Shown here: positions 43,246 through 51,650 of the stretch, one piece after another
How the letters are laid out: each line of letters starts with the position of its first letter
How positions within the stretch are numbered: position 1 is the stretch's first letter
Assembly: GCA_036268485.1 (NCBI GenBank)
Contig: DATAUC010000023.1
Coordinates: forward strand, 1 to 64,000
Reading direction: 5' to 3'
DNA: 64,000 nucleotides
From: Bog-473 sp036268485
Lineage (GTDB): Bacteria; Actinomycetota; Acidimicrobiia; Acidimicrobiales; RAAP-2
Made by a program: the position numbers and the translations under genes
Notes under the pieces: model-generated
Seen by the model: only the letters and a program-made list of their open reading frames with translations
Told to the model about the DNA's origin: nothing
Database searches by the model: none

Positions 43246-43905
43246 GTGGCAAACCCAGCGCGCACGAGAAGGCCGACCGCAGAAGTCCGACAACTTCTCC
43301 TGGATGCCGGCAATGAAGTCTTCAAGCGGAAGGGGTATGCGGCCGCCACGACCGACGATATCGCAGCCGAAGCTGGGGTGGCCAGGACCCTTATTTTCCG
43401 ACACTTCGGGAGCAAGTCGGAGTTGTTTCGGGCATCTCAACTCGAGCCGTTCGTCGATCTGCTCACCGAGTTCCGTGCTTCCTGGGATGCCCAAGTTGAT
43501 GTCGTATGGGACGAACAACGCCTCATGCACACGATGGTGGGGATCATGTACGACAGCTTTCGAGCCCACCGAACTGGGCTTCTCGGTATTGCATCCGTGG
43601 CCGAGGGGGACCCTGAAGCCGCCAAGGAAACCAGAGAGGTGCTCGACCAGGTCTTCGCAGATGTCGTGGCCATCGGCGAAAAAGAAGCACAACGACGCGG
43701 CTGGTTTTCCGAAGACGACCTTGAGCTTTCGATCCGCATGATCATGGGCACCGTCGCCTCCATGTCGGTCTTGGACTTGTTCTTCGTCCCGGTGGGCCGG
43801 CATCGACCATCACGAGACAAGATCGTCGATCACCTCACCGCATTGGTGCTCTACGGGCTGCGGCTCGAGCCGCCCCCGGATTTACATCCAGATTCGACTT
43901 TGTGA
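43246..43905 (+). CDS. TetR family transcriptional regulator, probable regulator of motif B promoters
   Basis: A 219-residue TetR repressor. The helix-turn-helix domain is VRQLLLDAGNEVFKRKGYAAATTDDIAAEAGVARTLIFRHFGSKSELF (about residues 13-60), and the rest is a helical ligand domain ending LFFVPVGRHRPSRDKIVDHLTALVLYGL. GTG 43246 directly follows the promoter palindromes. Motif B copies occur at its own promoter, at both neighbouring plus-strand operons and at the divergent Rieske operon. This makes it the best candidate for their common regulator, by position and not by proof. The last codons overlap motif B copy 4, which belongs to the next promoter. Confidence 0.9.
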   Translation: MANPARTRRPTAEVRQLLLDAGNEVFKRKGYAAATTDDIAAEAGVARTLIFRHFGSKSELFRASQLEPFVDLLTEFRASWDAQVDVVWDEQRLMHTMVGIMYDSFRAHRTGLLGIASVAEGDPEAAKETREVLDQVFADVVAIGEKEAQRRGWFSEDDLELSIRMIMGTVASMSVLDLFFVPVGRHRPSRDKIVDHLTALVLYGLRLEPPPDLHPDSTL

Positions 43906-43921
43906 CCAACTGTCGCTTGAC
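43902..43921 (+). promoter_or_regulatory. Motif B copy 4 (ligase operon)
   Basis: GTGACCAACTGTCGCTTGAC overlaps the TetR stop codon and lies 158 bp before the acyl-CoA ligase ATG. Nearly identical to the copy at 40859; the first part matches copy 1 in reverse. Confidence 0.75.
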
Positions 43922-43939
43922 GGCGACCACGTTCGGTTG

Positions 43940-43959
43940 GTAACTTTCTGTCGCTAGGC
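43940..43959 (+). promoter_or_regulatory. Motif B copy 5 (ligase operon)
   Basis: GTAACTTTCTGTCGCTAGGC matches copy 4 at 14 of 20 bases and lies 38 bp downstream of it. Its core GTCGCTAGGCGAC (43951-43963) is a perfect 5-bp palindrome with a 3-base centre. Tandem spacing suggests two dimers on one face of the DNA. Confidence 0.6.
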
Positions 43960-44079
43960 GACGTGAAATCTCCATGACCTAGCGGACCGAAATGCGTCCA
44001 AATAGGGGATTCTGTTGGGTTATTGGGGGCCTCACATGGGATGTGGCAATCAGTTCGGCTGTTCTGCTCCGGCACAACA

Positions 44080-45636
44080 ATGACAACGACTCTTGGTGAC
44101 TTGGTTCGCCTCCACGGAGCGAAGCGTCCCGATCATCCGTACCTCCAGTTTGAGGATCGAACAGACACCTTTGGCTACCTCGACGAGGTCACGAACCGAC
44201 TCGCTGGTGGGCTGACCTCGGCTGGTGTGACGGTCGGTGATCGAGTTGCCCTGTTGGCCAAGAACAATCCGGCGTGCTTTGAGCTGATGTTCGCGGCAGC
44301 CAAATGCAATGCGGTATTCGTACCGATCAATTGGCGACTCACGGCATCCGAAGTGGCGACCATCGTTCGAGATTCACAGGCGAAGGTGCTCGTCGTTGAA
44401 AGCGAATTCGTGCCCTGCCTGAGCGACATCTCCAGTCAAGAATCACACGTGGGCACGATCGTCGTTCTGGGTAGATCGAACGAGTACCCAAGTTACGAAG
44501 AGTGGGTGCAAGAATTCGAACCCATCGATACCGGGCTTCAGGCCCAGCCCGAAGACGTCTGCCTCCAGCTCTATACCTCTGGAACCACGGGTACCCCCAA
44601 AGGTGCACAGCTGACCAACGAGAGCTTGCTCGGACATATGGCTTCTTCGGCCACTCTTTGGGGCTACGACTCCGAGAGCGTCAACCTCGTGGTGAGTCCT
44701 TTGTTCCACGTCGGCGGGACCGGCACGGCGCTCCTGAGCATTCTTAATGGAGCGACCACCGTCCTCTTGCGGGAAGTCAACGTTGAAGAGATCAAGCGAG
44801 TCTTCTCGGCTCATCGCGTGACGAACACGCTCCTCGTTCCCGCCATCATCCAACTCCTCATTGACGACCCAGATATCAAGGCCGTTGATTGGTCGACGTT
44901 GCGCACTCTCATGTACGGCGCCTCCCCCATCTCTGAGACCTTGCTCCGAAAAGCGATGAACATCATGGACTGTGACTTTGTTCAGCTCTATGGCATCACC
45001 GAGACAAGTGGATGCGTGAGTTGCCTCTCACCGGTAGATCACGACCCGGTCGAGCGCCCAGAGCTTCTTCGCTCATGCGGAAAGCCATTGCCGTGGGTGG
45101 AAGTGAAGATCGTCGATCCTGATTCACTACAAACTCTGCCGGCTCATGAGGCGGGCGAGATTTGGGCCCGGTCGACGCAGAACATGCTCGGCTACTGGAA
45201 CCAATCTGAGGCCACCGACGCAGCCATCACGGCTGACGGGTGGTTCCGGACCGGCGATGCCGGCTACTTCGACGACGAGGGCTTTCTCTATCTGCATGAC
45301 CGGATCAAGGACATGATCGTGTCCGGCGCTGAAAACATCTACCCAGCTGAAGTCGAGAACGCCCTCATGGGCTACCCGGGCATCGCTGACGTCGGCGTGA
45401 TCGGCGTACCCGATGAGCGCTGGGGCGAGACGCCAAAGGCGGTTGTCGTCCTCGTCGAAGGTTCACCGGCGACAGCCGACGACATCATCGCCTACTGCCG
45501 AACTCAGATGGCCGGATTCAAGTGCCCTACTTCAGTGGACTTCGTCGCTGCGCTTCCCCGAAATCCGTCCGGGAAGATCCTCAAGCGCGAATTGCGGGAA
45601 CCGTACTGGCAGGGCCGTGAGCGGCGCGTCGGTTAG
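44080..45636 (+). CDS. AMP-forming acyl-CoA ligase
   Basis: A 518-residue adenylate-forming ligase. LYTSGTTGTPKGAQLTN (A3), LYGITETSG (A5), GWFRTGDAGYFDDEGFLYLHDRIKDMI (A7-A8) and LPRNPSGKILKREL (A10 Lys) are complete. It converts a free acid to acyl-CoA, presumably the acid made by the oxygenases and dehydrogenases of the same regulon. ATG 44080 is selected; the earlier in-frame ATG at 44023 adds a tail unlike the family. First gene of an operon running to the acyl-CoA dehydrogenase at 50120, behind two motif B sites. A CoA ligase directly before a B12 mutase suggests the mutase acts on its product. Confidence 0.92.
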   Translation: MTTTLGDLVRLHGAKRPDHPYLQFEDRTDTFGYLDEVTNRLAGGLTSAGVTVGDRVALLAKNNPACFELMFAAAKCNAVFVPINWRLTASEVATIVRDSQAKVLVVESEFVPCLSDISSQESHVGTIVVLGRSNEYPSYEEWVQEFEPIDTGLQAQPEDVCLQLYTSGTTGTPKGAQLTNESLLGHMASSATLWGYDSESVNLVVSPLFHVGGTGTALLSILNGATTVLLREVNVEEIKRVFSAHRVTNTLLVPAIIQLLIDDPDIKAVDWSTLRTLMYGASPISETLLRKAMNIMDCDFVQLYGITETSGCVSCLSPVDHDPVERPELLRSCGKPLPWVEVKIVDPDSLQTLPAHEAGEIWARSTQNMLGYWNQSEATDAAITADGWFRTGDAGYFDDEGFLYLHDRIKDMIVSGAENIYPAEVENALMGYPGIADVGVIGVPDERWGETPKAVVVLVEGSPATADDIIAYCRTQMAGFKCPTSVDFVAALPRNPSGKILKRELREPYWQGRERRVG

Positions 45637-45653
45637 ATCTACGAGGTAGTCGA

Positions 45654-46616
45654 ATGAAAATAGGAATTAATGCGGCCGGCGTCGTGGCGAGAGGGACCTC
45701 CTTGCGGGGCATCGTGGCCCATGCCGTGGCGGCTGAATCGGACGGCTTTGCTTCGTATTGGATGCCACAGATGGCAGTGCCCGATGCGCTCACCGCAATT
45801 GCCGCCATGGGAACGGCGACGTCAACCATTGAAATCGGGACCGCAGTTGTGCCCATTTGGCCCCGCCATCCATTGATGCTGGCGGGCCAAGTCCTGACCA
45901 CCCAAGAGGCCGTCGACAATCGATTGGTGCTGGGAATCGGGCTCGCACACAAAGGGATTGTCGAATCCACCTTCAAGATCCCTTTTCAAGCCATGGCGTC
46001 CCAAATGGACGACTACCTGTCGGTTCTCCTCCCTGCTCTCTCGGACCGTTCGGTCAGGTTCACAGGTGACTATTGGTCAGGGGAAGACGACCTCTCTGGA
46101 TCGTGCAAGGACGTTATCTCTCCCCCCGTTCTGTTGGCCGCCATGGGACCGCGAATGCTCCGCATGGCGGGCGAACGTACTGATGGCACCATCCTCTGGC
46201 TCAGTGGAGCCCGCACCATCGCAAATACGATTCGACCGGCGCTCGAAGAGGCCGCCGCTTCCGCAGACCGACCGTCACCCCGGATCGTCGCTGGCCTTCC
46301 TGTCTGCGTCACGACCGACCCCGAGCGAGCCCGCCGCCGCATAGGTCGAGCGCTAGCCGCGTACGAGGGATTCGCGTCGTACCGGGCGGTACTCGATCTC
46401 GAAGGTGTCGAAGGCCCAGCCGACGTGGCGCTTGTCGGCGGCCCCGATGACATTGAGGCCGGGCTTGCCGCGCTCGCCGAGTCGGGGGTCACGGAATTCG
46501 CCGCCACGGAGTTTGGTACCGATCCAGACGAGATCGTGGCCACTCGAGCCGCCCTGATGGTTGCCGCTTCTCGCTCTGCAGACACTGACGCAGAAGTAAT
46601 CCAAATTCGAAGCTGA
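45654..46616 (+). CDS. LLM class oxidoreductase
   Basis: A 320-residue luciferase-like TIM-barrel oxidoreductase (FMN or F420). MKIGINAAG starts the barrel, FASYWMPQMAVPDALTAIAAMGTAT and IGTAVVPIWPRHPLMLAGQVLTTQEAVDNRLVLGIGLAHK are typical of the F420-dependent MER-like branch, and LLAAMGPRMLRMAGERTDGTILW is the C-terminal hallmark. It lies 17 bp after the ligase and 25 bp before the mutase large subunit. Its redox step in the pathway is unknown; it differs from the LLM enzyme at 12963. Confidence 0.9.
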   Translation: MKIGINAAGVVARGTSLRGIVAHAVAAESDGFASYWMPQMAVPDALTAIAAMGTATSTIEIGTAVVPIWPRHPLMLAGQVLTTQEAVDNRLVLGIGLAHKGIVESTFKIPFQAMASQMDDYLSVLLPALSDRSVRFTGDYWSGEDDLSGSCKDVISPPVLLAAMGPRMLRMAGERTDGTILWLSGARTIANTIRPALEEAAASADRPSPRIVAGLPVCVTTDPERARRRIGRALAAYEGFASYRAVLDLEGVEGPADVALVGGPDDIEAGLAALAESGVTEFAATEFGTDPDEIVATRAALMVAASRSADTDAEVIQIRS

Positions 46617-46641
46617 GTGGACATGACTCTGGAGGTACGGA

Positions 46642-48303
46642 ATGCAGACTGACGAAGTCAGCGAAGCCGAAGACGTCGCCCGGTGGCGCAAAGAGAACGC
46701 CAAGAAGTTGGACAGCATTGCGCCTCGGCCTTCGCTGACCGGTGAACCGCTCGACGTGCTCTTCGGTCCCCGGCCCGATGAAGAGGATGACAAGTACCGC
46801 CAGGACGTAGGTCTTCCTGGAGAGTTCCCCTACACCCGGGGCGTCTACCCGGCCATGTACCGCGACCGACTGTGGCAGATGCGCCTGTATTCAGGTTTCG
46901 GGGATGCCGAGAGCACCAACGAGCGGTGGCGCTTCCTGCTGGCCCACGGCAACAACGGGGTGAGCGCCGCATTTGACCTTCCGACCCAGGTCGGGCTCGA
47001 TTCGGATGCCCCCGAGTCCATAGCGGAAGCCGGGAGAGTCGGCGTCGCCGTGGACTGCGTTAAAGACTTCGAGCGAATGTTCGCCGGGCTACCGGTCAAG
47101 GACATGGGCATTTCCCTCAACGCCCATAGCACCGCTCCCTTCGTCTTGGCCCTATTCCTGGTGGCCATGGAGCGGCAGGGGGTCAGTCCAAGCGAAATCA
47201 ACGGCTCCATGACCACGGACGTACTCAAGGACTACGTCGCTCGAGGCACTTGGATTTACCCACCCAAGCATGGAATCAGGATGGTGGGCGACATCCTTGA
47301 ATACTGCTCAAAGGAAATGCCCCGCTTCTATCCCTTGGTGATTCGAGGGCCAGACATGCGGGACGCCGGAGCAAACGCTATCCAGGAAGTGGCCTTTGCC
47401 TTCGCCAACGCAGTCACCTATTTGGAGTACGCGGTCGAACGCAACTTGGGCATCGACACCATCGCCACCCGGCTGTCCGCCCAGTTCTACTACTACGGAG
47501 ACTTCCTGCAGGAAGCAGCAAAGACGCGGGCCGCTCGACGTATTTGGTCACGGTTGCTGCATGATCGATTCGGAGCCAAAGACAAGGCGTCCGGCCTCCT
47601 CCGAATTACTGCTTCGGTCGGCGGCACCCATTTTCAGGTGCACGAGCCGGAAACCAACATCATCAGGGGAACGCTCGGGTGTCTGGGTGCTGTGCTCGGT
47701 GGATGCCAGGGCATGCTTCTGGCTGGTTACGACGAGGCCTTCGACATCCCGACCGAAGAAACGGCTCGAATCGCCCTGCGGACACAACAAATCGTTGGCT
47801 ACGAATCTGACGCTACTGCGGTCTCGGACCCTCTCGGAGGGTCTTGGTTCGTCGAGCAGATGACGGATGAGATCGAATCGCTCATCCTCAAGACCATGCA
47901 AGAGATTGACGATATGGGTGGCTCAGTCGTCGCCATCGAAAGCGGCTATATGCAGCGAGAAATCGCCAGCTCGGCGTACTCCCAAGAGCGCCGTGAGCAG
48001 AGCGGTGAAAAACCGATCGTGGCCGTGAATATTCATGAGGGTCAGAGCGAACCGACAGAACTCGTCGTTCATGCTCCCGATGGAAAGGTGGCCGAACGTC
48101 AACGAGCGCAGCTCGAAGCTCTCAAGGCAGCACGGGACAATGTCGAGACGACGCGACAACTCGGCCGATTGCGTGACGCCGCAGAACAGGAGATCAACAT
48201 GATGCCCATCATGATGGACTGCGCTCGGGCCGATGCGACCTTGGGCGAGATGGTCGACGTCCTTCGAGGAGTCTTCGGAGAATTCAAGGAGCCAGCACTG
48301 TGA
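46642..48303 (+). CDS. Acyl-CoA mutase large subunit, divergent methylmalonyl-CoA mutase family
   Basis: A 553-residue B12-dependent mutase catalytic subunit (TIM barrel), with the B12-binding subunit encoded separately next door. AFDLPTQVGLDSDAP and KTRAARRIWSRLL match the family. Tyr83 (MRLYSGFG) and Arg201 (ARGTWIYPP) align with the carboxylate-binding Tyr89 and Arg207 of methylmalonyl-CoA mutase. However, the near-universal SGYH is RGPD (235-238), the QTSGW motif is SVGGT (325-329), and TIQND is SMTTD. The loss of the active-site His and Gln argues for a substrate other than methylmalonyl-CoA, and does not fit the usual isobutyryl or 2-hydroxyisobutyryl types either. MeaB and a CoA ligase in the operon support a working rearrangement. 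Confidence 0.88.
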   Translation: MQTDEVSEAEDVARWRKENAKKLDSIAPRPSLTGEPLDVLFGPRPDEEDDKYRQDVGLPGEFPYTRGVYPAMYRDRLWQMRLYSGFGDAESTNERWRFLLAHGNNGVSAAFDLPTQVGLDSDAPESIAEAGRVGVAVDCVKDFERMFAGLPVKDMGISLNAHSTAPFVLALFLVAMERQGVSPSEINGSMTTDVLKDYVARGTWIYPPKHGIRMVGDILEYCSKEMPRFYPLVIRGPDMRDAGANAIQEVAFAFANAVTYLEYAVERNLGIDTIATRLSAQFYYYGDFLQEAAKTRAARRIWSRLLHDRFGAKDKASGLLRITASVGGTHFQVHEPETNIIRGTLGCLGAVLGGCQGMLLAGYDEAFDIPTEETARIALRTQQIVGYESDATAVSDPLGGSWFVEQMTDEIESLILKTMQEIDDMGGSVVAIESGYMQREIASSAYSQERREQSGEKPIVAVNIHEGQSEPTELVVHAPDGKVAERQRAQLEALKAARDNVETTRQLGRLRDAAEQEINMMPIMMDCARADATLGEMVDVLRGVFGEFKEPAL

Positions 48304-48725
48304 ACACACCGACACTCGACCAAACAGACCGACAAGTCCGAGTCCTGGTCGCCAAGCTGGGCCTTGATGGGCATGACCGGGGCGCCAAGGTCGTTGCCCA
48401 TGCCCTGCGTGATGCCGGCTTCGAAGTCATCTATACCGGGTTGCGCCGAACGGCCAACGAAGTTGTCGCCATGGCGATTGACGAAGACGTCGATGTCATT
48501 GGCCTTTCCATATTGTCGGGGGCCCACTTGGCCCTGGCCCAACAAGTGCTCGACGAATTGAAGCAACGGGAGGTCGATGACATCAGTGTCGTCGTCGGGG
48601 GCACCGTCTCCCCCAAAGATGCCGTGCTGCTCCGTGAGATGGGCATTGGCGAGGTATTCGGCGTTCGCTCTCCGTTGGATGAACTTGCTCCACGAGTTCG
48701 GGCGCTCGTTGGAGGCTCACGATGA
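48300..48725 (+). CDS. Acyl-CoA mutase small subunit, cobalamin-binding
   Basis: A 141-residue B12-binding domain. KLGLDGHDRGAKVVAHALRDAGFEVIYTGLRRT contains the DxHxxG motif whose His coordinates cobalt, LSILSGAH and VVVGGTVSPKDAVLLREMGIGEVFG complete the fold. The GTG start overlaps the large-subunit stop (GTGA), giving equal dosage. Two-gene architecture is like isobutyryl- and 2-hydroxyisobutyryl-CoA mutases rather than single-chain methylmalonyl-CoA mutase. Confidence 0.93.
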   Translation: MNTPTLDQTDRQVRVLVAKLGLDGHDRGAKVVAHALRDAGFEVIYTGLRRTANEVVAMAIDEDVDVIGLSILSGAHLALAQQVLDELKQREVDDISVVVGGTVSPKDAVLLREMGIGEVFGVRSPLDELAPRVRALVGGSR

Positions 48726-49150
48726 CAACACTGGAGGTTGGAGCACGCCTGCAGGGAAGTTCGCGGACGATAACCGATGCAGAGATCTCGCTGCTGCCGT
48801 CGATCATGGGGGTGACAAGTCCCCTCTTCCACGACGAAGAGACGGCCCGCAAGGGACCGCTCGGACGCCGGGTCCTCTATGGACCAGCGCTCCTGGGCAT
48901 TGCAGTGGCCGGCACGGAGTTCCTTTTGCACGGCAAAGTAATCGGCCTTATCGGGCTCACCGATGTGCGATTTCGCCAGACTGTCGGAGTGGGCGACACC
49001 ATCACCCCCTACCTCAACGTCGAAGAACGAATTCTCAAGCCGGAGAAGGCGGGTGACCTCTTGATCATTTCGGACGAAGTGTTCAATCAGGAGGGAGCAA
49101 CGGTCCTGGAGTTCCGCCGCACCGTCATGGTGCGGCGATTGGATCAATGA
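48722..49150 (+). CDS. MaoC-like (R)-hydratase/dehydratase family protein
   Basis: A 142-residue hot-dog protein of the MaoC family. SPLFHDEETARKGPLGRRVLYGPALLGIAVAGTEFLL is the hydratase region, in which an Asp/His pair normally activates water; here FHDEE is the candidate. It hydrates a 2-enoyl-CoA or dehydrates a 3- or 2-hydroxyacyl-CoA. The start overlaps the small-subunit stop (ATGA) and the stop overlaps meaB (ATGA). Its position between mutase and chaperone suggests action directly on the mutase substrate or product. Confidence 0.87.
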   Translation: MTTLEVGARLQGSSRTITDAEISLLPSIMGVTSPLFHDEETARKGPLGRRVLYGPALLGIAVAGTEFLLHGKVIGLIGLTDVRFRQTVGVGDTITPYLNVEERILKPEKAGDLLIISDEVFNQEGATVLEFRRTVMVRRLDQ

Positions 49151-50109
49151 CACCGAGCCCCATTGATGTGCCTGGTGGCTTCAGGCGAGGAGATCGCAGA
49201 GCCCTGGCTCGTCTGCTGACTTGGCTTGAAGCAGGCGAACAACGGGGCATAGACGTCATCGCCTCAATCTCGCCTCCGCAGATGCCGGCGCACGTTGTGG
49301 GCATCACGGGGGCGCCAGGTGCGGGGAAATCCACCCTGACAAACCAACTCGTGGCTGAGGCGAGGCAACGAAATGAAACCATCGCCGTTCTCGCCATTGA
49401 CCCGTCGAGTCCGTTTACTGGTGGTGCCATTCTTGGAGACCGGATCCGGATGAGTCAGCACGTGAACGATCCAGGCGTCTACATACGTTCCATGGCGGCG
49501 CGCAGCATGCTGGGCGGCCTCGCCCTGGCCGTCCCAGCCACCATCCGGGCCCTCACCGCCTTTGGGTTTGACTGGGTGATCGTTGAGACCGTCGGCGTCG
49601 GCCAAGCGGAAGTGGACATTGTGGGTCAAGCCGACACCACGCTCGTCGTCCTCAATCCTGGTTGGGGCGACGATATCCAAGCGAGCAAGGCCGGCCTCTT
49701 GGAGATTGCCGATCTCTTTGTGGTGAACAAGGCCGATCGACCGGGCGTTCGAGACACCGTGCGCCAAATATCCGACATGCTCGAACTGGCCATTCCCAGA
49801 CCGTGGAGTCCAGTGGTGCGTTGTTGCACTGCTGAGAGCGGAGAGGGTGTTGACGCGGTGTGGGAGTCAATTCGGGACCATCGATCACATGTGACCAGCT
49901 CAGGGTCACTCGAGGCGGATCGCACCCACCGTCGTATTCGGGATCTCCGTTCCGCCGTTCACTTCGTGGTCACCAGAGAAGCAGACACGTGGCTAGAGAG
50001 CGACGAGGCGAAAGCGCTTCTGGCGCTCGTCACTTCGGGCGAACTCGACCCTCTGGTCGTGGCCAGCCAATTTCACGCTTGTGAACTCGCAACATTTGAA
50101 TCGTCGTAG
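49147..50109 (+). CDS. meaB: Methylmalonyl-CoA mutase-associated GTPase MeaB
   Basis: A 320-residue G3E GTPase that guards loading and repair of B12 on mutases. Walker A is GITGAPGAGKSTL, switch regions contain DPSSPFTGGAILGDRIRM and VETVGVGQAEVDI, and the base-specificity motif is NKAD. Length matches MeaB/ArgK. Start overlaps the MaoC stop. Because a chaperone usually sits beside its own mutase, it supports real B12 activity of the divergent mutase. Confidence 0.94.
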   Translation: MTPSPIDVPGGFRRGDRRALARLLTWLEAGEQRGIDVIASISPPQMPAHVVGITGAPGAGKSTLTNQLVAEARQRNETIAVLAIDPSSPFTGGAILGDRIRMSQHVNDPGVYIRSMAARSMLGGLALAVPATIRALTAFGFDWVIVETVGVGQAEVDIVGQADTTLVVLNPGWGDDIQASKAGLLEIADLFVVNKADRPGVRDTVRQISDMLELAIPRPWSPVVRCCTAESGEGVDAVWESIRDHRSHVTSSGSLEADRTHRRIRDLRSAVHFVVTREADTWLESDEAKALLALVTSGELDPLVVASQFHACELATFESS

Positions 50110-50119
50110 AGGAGAACAG

Positions 50120-51316
50120 ATGGCATCTGCCGGAACAACCATTGGGAGCCTTGACGCCACAACGAAGGCGGCGCTTTCGGAGGAGCAAATAGCCCTTCGT
50201 CAGGCTGTCCGTTCGTTCATGGATACGAGAATCGAGCCAATTATCGCCGAATGCGAGAGGGAAGGCCGGCTCCCAGTCGAGGTGCTCACGGATCTTGCTC
50301 AATTTGGGTACCTCGGTGGCATTCTGGCCGAGGATCGGGGTGGCATGGGTCTCACCTATACCGATCTGGCCGTCATCATGGAGGAAGCCGGATACCACTG
50401 GATGTCGCTGCGCTCGACGTTGAGCGTCATCAATATGGTTGCGCTGATGTTGGATCGGGCCGCTTCGGACGTACAGCGCAAGACGTACCTGGAGCCGCTG
50501 CTGCGTGGGGAGCGACTGTGTTGGTTCGGCCTGACCGAACCGGAACACGGGTCAGACGTACGGGTGCTCAACACTGTGGCAGTGGAGGACAGTTCCGGAG
50601 ACTTTCGGATCAGTGGGACCAAGCTGTGGATTACCAATGGTGCCATCGGTGACTTCGGAATTGTGCTGGCCAATGTGAAACGTCTTGATGGTACGGAAGG
50701 AGGCCTCACGGCGTTCCTCATTGATCCATCGCTGTGCACCTTCGAAGGTCATCGGATCGAGACCATGTTCATTAAGGCAACGACGACATCCGAACTGGTC
50801 TTTGATGAGACCATCGTCAGCGCCGACATGATGGTTGGCGAAGTGGGCATGGGCCACTCCCTCTTCATGAAGGGACTCGATCTGGGTCGGCTCAATGTGG
50901 CCATGGGTGCCATCGGAACGGGGCAACGAGCCCTCGACATGTCGATTCGCTACGCCCGTGAACACGAGCAATTTGGCAAGCGCATAGGTGAGTTTCAGCT
51001 TGTTCAAGAGTTGATTGCCGACATGCGAATGCAGAGTTGCGCGGCCCGAGCCCTCGGCTACGCCACGGCGCGTATGCTTGACGCTGGTGGCGTGAACCAA
51101 ACCGATTGTGCTGTGGCCAAGTTATTTGCCACCGAGACAGCCTTTTCCATCGCCGACAAAGCCCTTCAAGTGCACGGAGGCATGGGTCTCAGTATGGAAT
51201 ACGGCCTGGAACGGATCTTCCGCGACACCCGGGGCGGTCGAACTGTAGAAGGAACACCGCAAATACAGCGCCTCGTCATTGCTCGTGACCAGTTGGGAAT
51301 TTCAGCCTTCAACTAG
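50120..51316 (+). CDS. Acyl-CoA dehydrogenase (glutaryl/short-chain type)
   Basis: A 398-residue acyl-CoA dehydrogenase. WFGLTEPEHGSDV, KLWITNG, ALQVHGGMGLSMEYGLERIFRDTRGGRTVEGTPQIQRLVI give the standard layout, and the catalytic Glu is in TVEGTPQIQR, as in short-, medium-chain and glutaryl-CoA dehydrogenases. It should therefore use the usual base, unlike the enzymes at 5454 and 52469. GAGGAG is 5 bases before ATG 50120. Last gene of the ligase-mutase operon, followed by a strong terminator. It probably oxidises the rearranged acyl-CoA. Confidence 0.92.
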   Translation: MASAGTTIGSLDATTKAALSEEQIALRQAVRSFMDTRIEPIIAECEREGRLPVEVLTDLAQFGYLGGILAEDRGGMGLTYTDLAVIMEEAGYHWMSLRSTLSVINMVALMLDRAASDVQRKTYLEPLLRGERLCWFGLTEPEHGSDVRVLNTVAVEDSSGDFRISGTKLWITNGAIGDFGIVLANVKRLDGTEGGLTAFLIDPSLCTFEGHRIETMFIKATTTSELVFDETIVSADMMVGEVGMGHSLFMKGLDLGRLNVAMGAIGTGQRALDMSIRYAREHEQFGKRIGEFQLVQELIADMRMQSCAARALGYATARMLDAGGVNQTDCAVAKLFATETAFSIADKALQVHGGMGLSMEYGLERIFRDTRGGRTVEGTPQIQRLVIARDQLGISAFN

Positions 51317-51349
51317 GGAGACGGCACCTCGATCCCCTTGCGGGGGTCG

Positions 51350-51391
51350 GCCGTTGCCGACGCGGAGGGGGGTCCTCGCGTCGGCAACGGC
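51350..51391. terminator. Bidirectional terminator between convergent operons
   Basis: A perfect 15-bp inverted repeat, GCCGTTGCCGACGCG/CGCGTCGGCAACGGC, with a 12-base loop, lies between the convergent acyl-CoA dehydrogenase and lipoyl-domain genes. A smaller G-rich hairpin (about 51331-51348) precedes it. Confidence 0.85.
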
Positions 51392-51407
51392 ACGAAAACA
51401 GGCCATC

Positions 51408-51638
51408 TCAGTCGATTTCTCCCAGCAAGGTGCCGACGTCATACGTCTCTCCTTCTTCGCCAATCTGGTGAAGAACTCCGGCAACGGGAGCCTCGATCTC
51501 CGATTCGACCTTGTCCGTTTCGATTGTGTAGATGGCTTCGCCTGCCTTCACCGTGGCTCCGTCTGGAACGAGCCACGAGGAAAGGGTGCCCTCGGTCATT
51601 CCCACACCGAGACGTGGAACAATGATGGATGTCGACAT
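51408..51638 (-). CDS. Stand-alone lipoyl-domain protein
   Basis: A 76-residue protein consisting only of a biotinyl/lipoyl attachment domain. GMTEGTLSSWLVPDGATVKAGEAIYTIETDKVESEIEAPVAGVL is the hammerhead fold of E2 lipoyl domains, and ETDKVES carries the lipoyl Lys (Lys43). The Asp-Lys-Val sequence indicates lipoate rather than biotin (Met-Lys-Met). It lacks the linker, subunit-binding and catalytic domains of a normal E2. The E2 core encoded at 57428 lacks precisely this domain, and E1 is at 36830-38811, so it is probably a mobile acyl carrier between separate proteins. It follows the crotonase gene by 12 bp. Confidence 0.9.
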   Translation of the reverse strand: MSTSIIVPRLGVGMTEGTLSSWLVPDGATVKAGEAIYTIETDKVESEIEAPVAGVLHQIGEEGETYDVGTLLGEID

Positions 51639-51650
51639 ACCTTTTTCCTC

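Noticed and set aside
46642..48303. Annotation as methylmalonyl-CoA or 2-hydroxyisobutyryl-CoA mutase
   Set aside because: The active-site motifs SGYH and QTSGW are replaced, and Tyr83 is not the Ile described for 2-hydroxyisobutyryl-CoA mutase, so a specific name is not supported.
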